Assembly: GCA_947629805.1 (NCBI GenBank)
Contig: CANRFE010000025.1
Span: 1-13,285 of the forward strand
DNA from: an uncultured Clostridia bacterium
GTDB taxonomy: Bacteria; Bacillota; Clostridia; TANB77; CAG-508
Length of the DNA: 13,285 nucleotides
Direction: 5' to 3'
The notes below the pieces were generated by a model that was not told where the DNA came from, did not search any database, and saw only the letters and a list, made by a program, of their open reading frames with translations. Numbering within the stretch: position 1 is the stretch's first letter; each line of letters starts with the position of its first letter. Shown here one piece after another: positions 8,150 to 13,285 of this stretch. Position numbers and translations under genes: made by a program.

Positions 8150-8713
8150 TTATTTATTAAAGTCAACTTTTACATTTTTTCTTGCTTCCTCACTATCTAC
8201 TGTAAATAAAGATTCTGGGGTAAAGTGAAATAAAGAAGCAACAAAATTGTCTGGAAATACTTCTAACCTTGTGTTGTACATAGTAACGGTATCATTATAA
8301 AATTGTCTTGAAAAAGAAATTTTATTTTCTGTTTCTGTTAAGCTATTTTGTAATTCACTAAAATTTTGATTTGCTTTTAAATCAGGATAATTTTCAGAAA
8401 CTGCCATGATTGTTTTTAAAGCACTAGATAAAGCATTGTCTAATTCCGCTTTTTCTTTTACAGAGTTTGCATTAGCCCAAGAAGAACGAAGTTCAGTTAC
8501 CTTTTCTAATACATCTTTTTCGTGTTCCATGTAACCTTTTACCGTTTCTACTAAATTTGGAATTAAATCGAATCTTCTTTGTAGTTGAACCTCAATTTGA
8601 CTCCAAGCATTTTTTACTTTTTGTCTTGCTTTTACTAAATTATTATAAATACCAATAATAAATAGTGCAAGGACAACAAGAATAGCTAAAATAATGAAAA
8701 ATATTGTCATCAT
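8150..8713 (-). CDS. lemA: LemA family membrane-anchored protein
   Basis: The 187-residue protein matches LemA: one N-terminal transmembrane helix (about residues 3-24) followed by a short YNNLVKARQKV segment, then a helical extracytoplasmic domain with AWSQIEVQLQRRFDLIPNLV and a TRLEVFPDNFVASLFHF segment typical of the family. The molecular role of LemA is not settled; it is often encoded beside DUF2207 or TPM-domain membrane proteins, as here. ATG 8713 lies eight bases after AGGAGG on the minus strand. It has its own candidate promoter at the 3' edge of the upstream DUF2207 gene. No in-frame CGG. Confidence 0.92.
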   Translation of the reverse strand: MMTIFFIILAILVVLALFIIGIYNNLVKARQKVKNAWSQIEVQLQRRFDLIPNLVETVKGYMEHEKDVLEKVTELRSSWANANSVKEKAELDNALSSALKTIMAVSENYPDLKANQNFSELQNSLTETENKISFSRQFYNDTVTMYNTRLEVFPDNFVASLFHFTPESLFTVDSEEARKNVKVDFNK

Positions 8714-8741
8714 AATTCAATCCTCCTTTTCAATTAATATT

Positions 8742-8770
8742 ATCATAGCATAGATAAAATAAAAAGTCAA
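8742..8770 (-). promoter_or_regulatory. Internal promoter for lemA
   Basis: On the minus strand, TTGACT (8770-8765) and TATGAT (8747-8742) are 17 bases apart. If the DUF2207 gene ends in the shifted frame at 8775, the -35 box lies just outside it; in the unshifted frame the -35 box contains the TGA stop. Confidence 0.55.
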
Positions 8771-8774
8771 AATT

Positions 8775-10662
8775 TTATCTTCCGCCCATTCCGGCCTCCG
8801 CCGCCGCCGAAACCACCGCCAGAAGAGAACCCTCCACCAGAGCCACTACCAGAAGAATAATTAAGAGAAGTATAAGTACTCGTAATAGAATGGTCAATAG
8901 TATGAATAAAATTATGAGAGAAATTACCATAACTCATCCAATATAAATAAGCATATCCATGTGAAGTCATATAATCCACATCACTAAATTGTGGATAAAT
9001 AACCTTTAATTGTTTTAATACTGTATCTGCAATGCCAAATGCAGTTGCAAATACTAAATATTTTTCCCATAATACTAATTCAGGAACTTCTTTTTCCTTC
9101 ATCATAGAAAAATCTTGCATATAATTTTTAAGTCCTATCCATGCTTGTTGCTCATCTACTCCTTTTTGTGTTAAAGTGTAATATCGATTTGCAATTTTAA
9201 AACAATAGATAGTGCAAAGAATAGAAGGAATAACATTCACAATCATAAAAGGAATACTTATTATTGAAAGAAATAAATAACCAACTCCTTTTGATAGCCA
9301 ATTGTTATATTGTTTATATAGATTTTTATCATAGTTTCCTTGCGCTTCTGCTTCATTTTTAGCATAAGTTTCCATACTATTATATTTAGATAGGAACGAA
9401 GAAGAATGCTTTTTACAATAGGCTTCAAAGTCATTCATAGTAAATTCTTTGCTAGAACTTACTTTTTCTAATATTTCATATATTTCTAGTTCAGCTTTAG
9501 GTAATGATGAAGTATCCATATTTGGAGTTAAAGTAATTTTAATTTCATTTTTCTTTTCCCCTAAAACTTCAAAACTTAAATATTTTTTCAAACATAAATC
9601 TAGCATGGTAGCAGAGAACACATTAGACGCATGTAAAGAAAAACTAGAATTTTTGAAATAATATAAAAAGGCTGCTTGTGCAGGGGTTGAATTTTCATTT
9701 GGAATATCACGAAAATACTTTGAAGGCATAGTAGGTTTAAAATTTGGAGCCTTCTGTAATTCTATTTTATATTTTTTTACTTTTTTAATAAGAACAATGG
9801 CAAGAATAATTCCTATAACATTGGTAAGAGTAAAAAAGCATATCATAACAATTTTCATTACTTTTTGTCTTGTAGCAATTGCTTCTCTTCTTCTATTAGC
9901 TTCGTTTGCCCAGGTTTGTTCTTGCTCTAAAATTTGGCCTAATTTATTTTGCGAAGAACGATTATAGTTATTAGCAAATACATAGGTAGGAGTAACCACT
10001 CTTACTTCTAACATAGTATGACTAGCTAAATTTTCTACTGAAAAAGAAGTTTTTTGATGAGAGACTTTGCTAATATTTCCATTTAAAGGACCATGTGCCC
10101 AAACACGAAAGTCATCAGGATTTGTTATACTAGTAGGTAAGGTAATGGTTCCTGTTACTTTTCTAGCAGGAATAGCAGAGTCAGTACCAATAAATTGCCA
10201 GTAAAATTCACTACAATCGGTATAGTTTTTAATAGCATCAACAATAGTGTATTTCATTTCAAAGGTTCTTCTTGCATAACTATTATCTTCTTGAACACCC
10301 CATGCAACTTCAAAGTCTCTACTTGAATTTATTAAAGCATAAAAACAATCCTTATCGACATGATATTGTTCTTGGTAAATTCGAGAAAAAGATTTTCGTA
10401 TGCCACCAGTTGTTTCAACTAATGAAACATTCGTAATGCCCGAATATTTAGTAGAATCTAATTCAAAAGTTTTAAATAAGGTATTGGTATTCTCAATGGA
10501 AATATCCCAAATTTCTGTTACATTTGCACTGCCATCTGTATTTAATGTAACATCATAAGATAAATTTTGTAATTCCAAATCTCCTGCATACACATGTGTA
10601 TGCCATAACAAAAAGAAAGCACTTAAAAATAAAATAATAAAAAGATATTTTTTTCGTTTCAT
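8775..10662 (-). CDS. DUF2207 domain membrane protein with Gly-rich tail, probably ending after a +1 shift at CGG
   Basis: A signal peptide (about residues 1-26, basic start then a hydrophobic stretch ending VYA) leads an extracytoplasmic DUF2207 region with PDDFRVWAHGPLNG. Then come a transmembrane helix (about 270-293), a cytoplasmic part, a second hydrophobic segment (about 459-490), and a Ser/Gly-rich C-terminus, the usual layout of this family. In the plain frame the tail ends GRNGRKIKF at TGA 8769-8767 and contains two in-frame CGGs. Skipping the C of the first (8793) instead gives GGGMGGR and TAA at 8777-8775, 628 aa, and the second CGG then falls out of frame. The shifted ending suits a Gly-rich tail better and obeys the rule seen elsewhere. 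The function is unknown; pairing with lemA suggests a shared envelope role. AGGAGG precedes ATG 10662. Confidence 0.82.
8789..8796 (-). other. +1 frameshift site 3: GGC CGG AA (DUF2207 gene 3' end)
   Basis: On the minus strand the in-frame CGG is at 8793-8791 after Gly GGC. The shift gives GGC-GGA-ATG-GGC-GGA-AGA-TAA. Because the divergent tail is only a few residues, this is the weakest of the nine sites; it is assigned by matching context and the better Gly-rich ending. Confidence 0.55.
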
Positions 10663-10686
10663 ACAAACCCTCCTTTTTATAATTCT

Positions 10687-10715
10687 ATTATATTAAAAAA
10701 TATGCTATAACACAA
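10687..10715 (-). promoter_or_regulatory. Candidate promoter of the DUF2207-lemA unit
   Basis: On the minus strand, TTGTGT (10715-10710), a 17-base spacer and a perfect TATAAT (10692-10687) lie about 25 bases upstream of the 10662 start. The -35 box is a weak match. Confidence 0.45.
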
Positions 10716-10767
10716 GAAAAAGTTTTGATTTTTAGAAACGCTAAGAACCAAAAGCACAAACAAGCCA

Positions 10768-10773
10768 TATAAT
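10768..10773 (+). promoter_or_regulatory. Possible -10 box upstream of feoA
   Basis: A perfect TATAAT lies 42 bases before the feoA start, but no good -35 box sits 16-18 bases upstream. I see no clear Fur-type inverted repeat around it. Confidence 0.3.
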
Positions 10774-10815
10774 GTAGTAAGAACTTGCAAAAGGAGGCTT
10801 AAAGCAAAACGTACA

Positions 10816-11044
10816 ATGGAAGAAAATACATTAAATAAAGTGAAATTAAATCAGGAAGTGAAAATAAAAAAAATAGATGCTTCTCGGCAATATGAAAAGA
10901 AGAATTTTAGATTTAGGAATGATAGAAGGAACCAGAATAAAGCCAGTGTTAAGAAGTCCACTGGGAGATCCAACTGCTTATGAAGTAAGGGGAAGCTTAA
11001 TTTCGTTAAGAGAAGAAGAAGCAAAGAAAATTTATATTTTCTAA
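10816..11044 (+). CDS. feoA: Ferrous iron transport protein FeoA, joined by a +1 shift at CGG
   Basis: FeoA is a small SH3-like cytoplasmic protein that partners FeoB. Read plainly from ATG 10816, the ORF turns to unrelated basic sequence after residue 23. Skipping C10885 at the in-frame CGG gives IDASGNMKRRILDLGMIEGT, which is recognisable FeoA sequence, then YEVRGSLISLREEEAKKIYIF and TAA at 11042-11044, 75 aa, normal for FeoA. Annotation without the shift would miss this gene. The nearest AGGAGG (10792-10797) is 18 bases from the ATG, unusually far, and no closer in-frame start exists. A strong terminator follows three bases after the stop, separating it from feoB. Confidence 0.85.
10882..10889 (+). 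other. +1 frameshift site 4: TCT CGG CA (feoA)
   Basis: The in-frame CGG at 10885-10887 follows Ser TCT. Reading TCT then GGC restores SGNMKRRILDLGM and the rest of FeoA. Without the shift translation runs out of family sequence and stops at about 10982. Confidence 0.82.
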
Positions 11045-11047
11045 AAA

Positions 11048-11094
11048 GAACATACCTATTACAAGAATTTTGTAATAGGCATGCTCTTTTTTTT
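11048..11094 (+). terminator. Strong intrinsic terminator between feoA and feoB
   Basis: The left arm 11048-11064 and right arm 11070-11086 form a 17-pair stem (two G-U pairs) with a five-base loop, followed by eight T. No convincing promoter is visible in the 47 bases between it and feoB, so it may be a partial terminator that sets the feoA to feoB ratio. Confidence 0.85.
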
Positions 11095-11141
11095 ATTTCT
11101 TGCATACAAATAAAGTAGAAGAAAAAAAGGGGAGGAATATT

Positions 11142-13285
11142 ATGGGACTAACAGCAAGTTCAACAGGAAGCAAATTATTACAAAAAGATATGGAAGAGTT
11201 AAAAGAAAAATGTGATTATACCATTGCTATAGCAGGAAACCCAAATGTGCGGAAAGTCTACTATTTTTAATGCTTTTACACGGCATGAAACAACACACAG
11301 GTAACTGGCCACGGAAAAACAGTAGAAAATAGTAGTGGTATTTATGAGTATAACAACAAAAAGTTTTTATTGGTAGATATTCCGGGTACCTATTCTATTA
11401 TGTCGAATTCAGAAGAAGAAGAAATTGCAAGAGATTATATTTGTTTTGGAAACCCAGATACTACAGTTATTATTGTAGATGCTACTTGTTTAGAAAGAAA
11501 CCTAAATTTAGTGTATCAAATCATGGAAATTACACCTAATATTGTGGTATGCGTGAATTTATTAGATGAGGCCAAGAAAAAAGGAATTCGCATTGATTTC
11601 AAAAAACTAGAAGAAAAATTAGGAGTTCCTGTAGTAGGAACTATAGCAAGAAAGAAAAAAACTTTGAAGAATTTAATGCAAAAAGTAGAAGAAGTAGCCA
11701 CAAGCAAAATTACTCCGAAACCCAATAATATTCTTTATATTCCTGCTATAGAAGACGGAATAAAAGAAATTTCAAGTAAAATAGAACCAATTTTACCAGA
11801 AGAAAACCAATATTTAACAAGATGGATTTCTTTAAAACTAATGGATAGAGAAGAAACCATTTTAACTTCTATTCAAGAAAAACTAGGAATTACATTATTA
11901 AACGAGGAAGAAATACAAAACAAATTAATTCAAACAGAAGAAATGTTAAAAAAACAAGAAATAACGAAAGAAAATATTCGAGACGTTATTGTTTCTAGCA
12001 TTGTATTTGAAGCAGAAAGTGTAGTAAAAGAAGTAGTAACTTATGAAACGGAAGCCTACCAAGAAAGAGATAGAAAAATTGATAAAATCGTTACTTCAAA
12101 AACATGGGGAATTCCAATTATGATTATATTTTTAGGAATTATTTTATGGATTACCATTGTAGGAGCAAACTATCCCTCAGAACTACTCTCAAACTTTTTT
12201 GGGTGGTTAGGAGAAAAATTAATTTGGCTTTTTTCTTATATAGGGGCACCGGCATGGCTAAAAGGACTACTAATAGAAGGCATATATCAAACCGTAACAT
12301 GGATTATTTCTGTTATGCTACCGCCTATGGCAATTTTCTTTCCTATGTTTACTTTGTTAGAAGATTTAGGTTACTTGCCACGTATTGCTTTTAACTTAGA
12401 TAAATATTTTAAGAAAGCTTGTAGCTCACGGAAAACAAGCATTAACTATGTGTATGGGGCTTGGTTGTAATGCAGCTGGGGTAGTGGGGTGTCGCATTAT
12501 TGATTCTCCAAGAGAAAAATTGGTTTCTATTCTAACCAATAGTTTCATGCCTTGCAATGGTAGATTTCCTTTTTTAATTTGTATTGCTAGTATTTTTATA
12601 GGAAGTTATTTTGCAGGAACTATGCAATCTGTTGTCTCTACTTTAGCTGTGCTTGGCATAATTATTTTAGGAGTTGTGCTTACTTTGCTTATTTCCAAAA
12701 TATTATCGAAAACAATTCTAAAGGGAATGCCAAATTCTTTTATTTTAGAACTTCCACCTTATAGAAAGCCACAAATAGGGAAGATATTAGTTCGTTCTAT
12801 TTTAGACAGAACTCTATTTGTACTACGGAAGGGCTATTGCGGTTGCTGCACCAGCCGGACTCATTATTTGGTTATTTGCCAACATACAAATAGGGGATAG
12901 TAGTATTTTGACCTACGTTGCTAATTTCTTAAATCCATTTGCAAGTTTAATGGGATTAGATGGCTATATTTTAACAGCCTTCCTTTTAGGGCTTCCTGCC
13001 AATGAAATTGTACTTCCTATTATTTTAATGAGTTATATTGGGCAAGGTAGTTTAGTAAGTATGGAAGAAAACATGGCAATTAGGCAAATTTTAGTGCAAA
13101 ATGGATGGACCTTGCTTACAGGAATAAATGTCATGTTATTTACACTTTTACATTTTCCATGTGGTACAACACTGCTTACTATAAAAAAAGAAGCAGGGGG
13201 ATGGAAATGGGCAATCCTATCTTTTGTGCTTCCAACTCTTTGTGGAATTGTGCTTTGTATGATCACCACATTATTGTGGAATGTA
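11142..13285 (+). CDS. feoB: Ferrous iron transporter FeoB, five +1 shifts at CGG; runs off the window
   Basis: FeoB is the inner-membrane Fe(II) transporter with an N-terminal GTPase. From ATG 11142 (GGGAGG just upstream) the plain frame stops at 11268-11270. Skipping one C at each in-frame CGG (11250, 11281, 11312, 12429, 12826) yields 713 continuous residues to the window edge with no stop. It then has G1 GNPNVGKST (32-40), a TGMKQHTGNWPGKTVE switch region, G3 DIPG (78-81), G4 NLLD (138-141), helices to about 320, then the membrane part with PRIAFNLDKYFKKACSSGK, GLGCNAAGVVG, NSFMPCNGRFP and VLGRAIAVAAPAG. The five restored glycines are G37, G47, G57, G429 and G561. The 3' end lies beyond the window. 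Six other CGGs in the gene are out of frame and read normally. Confidence 0.92.
11247..11254 (+). other. +1 frameshift site 5: GTG CGG AA (feoB P-loop)
   Basis: CGG at 11250-11252 after Val GTG. The shift supplies the P-loop glycine of GNPNVGKST. Without it translation stops at 11270 after about 42 codons. Confidence 0.9.
11278..11285 (+). other. +1 frameshift site 6: ACA CGG CA (feoB)
   Basis: CGG at 11281-11283 after Thr ACA. The shift gives FNAFTGMKQ, the conserved TG after the P-loop helix. It is exactly 31 bases after site 5. Confidence 0.9.
11309..11316 (+). other. +1 frameshift site 7: CCA CGG AA (feoB switch I)
   Basis: CGG at 11312-11314 after Pro CCA. The shift gives GNWPGKTVE, the hallmark FeoB switch I motif. 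It is exactly 31 bases after site 6. Confidence 0.9.
12426..12433 (+). other. +1 frameshift site 8: TCA CGG AA (feoB membrane domain)
   Basis: CGG at 12429-12431 after Ser TCA. The shift gives KKACSSGKQALTMCMGLGC and enters the conserved gate segment; unshifted translation stops at 12470. The octamer TCACGGAA is identical to site 2 in rng. Confidence 0.9.
12823..12830 (+). other. +1 frameshift site 9: CTA CGG AA (feoB membrane domain)
   Basis: CGG at 12826-12828 after Leu CTA. The shift gives FVLGRAIAVAAPAGLIIW, a conserved FeoB helix; unshifted translation stops at about 12900. Confidence 0.9.

Noticed and set aside
8782..8784. A tenth shift site at the second CGG of the DUF2207 tail
   Set aside because: It is in frame only if the first CGG is read as Arg. 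After the first shift it lies across GGC-GGA and needs no shift.
10663..10815. Fur box upstream of feoA
   Set aside because: Expected for iron genes, but no convincing inverted repeat of the Fur type is visible.
11250..11312. 31-bp spaced CGGs as a CRISPR-like or tandem DNA repeat
   Set aside because: The intervening bases are not repeated; the spacing follows the conserved residue spacing of the FeoB GTPase.
973..12828. Simple reassignment of CGG to another amino acid
   Set aside because: A reassigned triplet would keep the frame. Here the frame must move by one base after each CGG for family sequence to continue.
970..12830. Pseudogenes or assembly errors as the cause of the frame breaks
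   Set aside because: All nine breaks are the same type, in the same codon phase and context, at a Gly codon; no deletion, other insertion or nonsense mutation is seen, and out-of-frame CGGs are clean. Raw reads would settle it.
970..12830. Upstream Shine-Dalgarno-like stimulator or downstream pseudoknot at the shift sites
   Set aside because: I compared the flanks by eye and found no shared SD-like element or common stem; only the local octamer context recurs.

Overview
The window is very AT-rich, has strong AGGAGG-type ribosome binding sites, and carries a typical low-GC Firmicutes gene set. It most likely comes from an uncultivated anaerobic Clostridia-like bacterium; this is inferred from base composition and gene families, not from a marker gene.

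Layout: a pilin-like surface protein with phage-fibre-like repeats (124-1282, +); a housekeeping cluster hslO-pth-rng (1502-4200, +); a convergent long-chain acyl-CoA ligase (4240-5973, -); a small P-loop kinase and rimO (6182-8046, +); a convergent pair reading leftward, a DUF2207 membrane protein and then lemA (10662 down to 8150, -); and the ferrous iron uptake genes feoA and feoB (10816 to the window end, +). Promoters and bidirectional hairpin terminators separate these blocks. There is no gene-free stretch over 300 bases, and I see no tRNA, rRNA, CRISPR array or insertion sequence.

The main result concerns the CGG codon. Read conventionally, five genes look frameshifted: the pilin-like gene, rng, the DUF2207 gene's 3' end, feoA, and feoB five times. 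Every break falls at an in-frame CGG. At each one, skipping a single base (reading C-GGN as Gly) gives a sensible continuation, and in rng, feoA and feoB it restores the family sequence, including the FeoB P-loop glycine and the second catalytic Asp of RNase G. I checked every CGG in the identified genes on both strands. All nine in-frame CGGs are shift sites, none needs to be read as Arg, and about 43 out-of-frame CGGs are read through normally. Arg is written with AGA, AGG, CGT, CGC and CGA. The codon before CGG is always in a four-fold degenerate box (Thr, Ser, Gly, Ser, Val, Thr, Pro, Ser, Leu), and the second base after CGG is always A.

Dependence on reading frame argues against sequencing error or gene decay. 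It points to a translational rule: CGG is probably not decoded as Arg and triggers efficient +1 frameshifting, or the quadruplet CGGN is read as Gly. If this holds genome-wide, standard gene calling would wrongly split many genes in this lineage.
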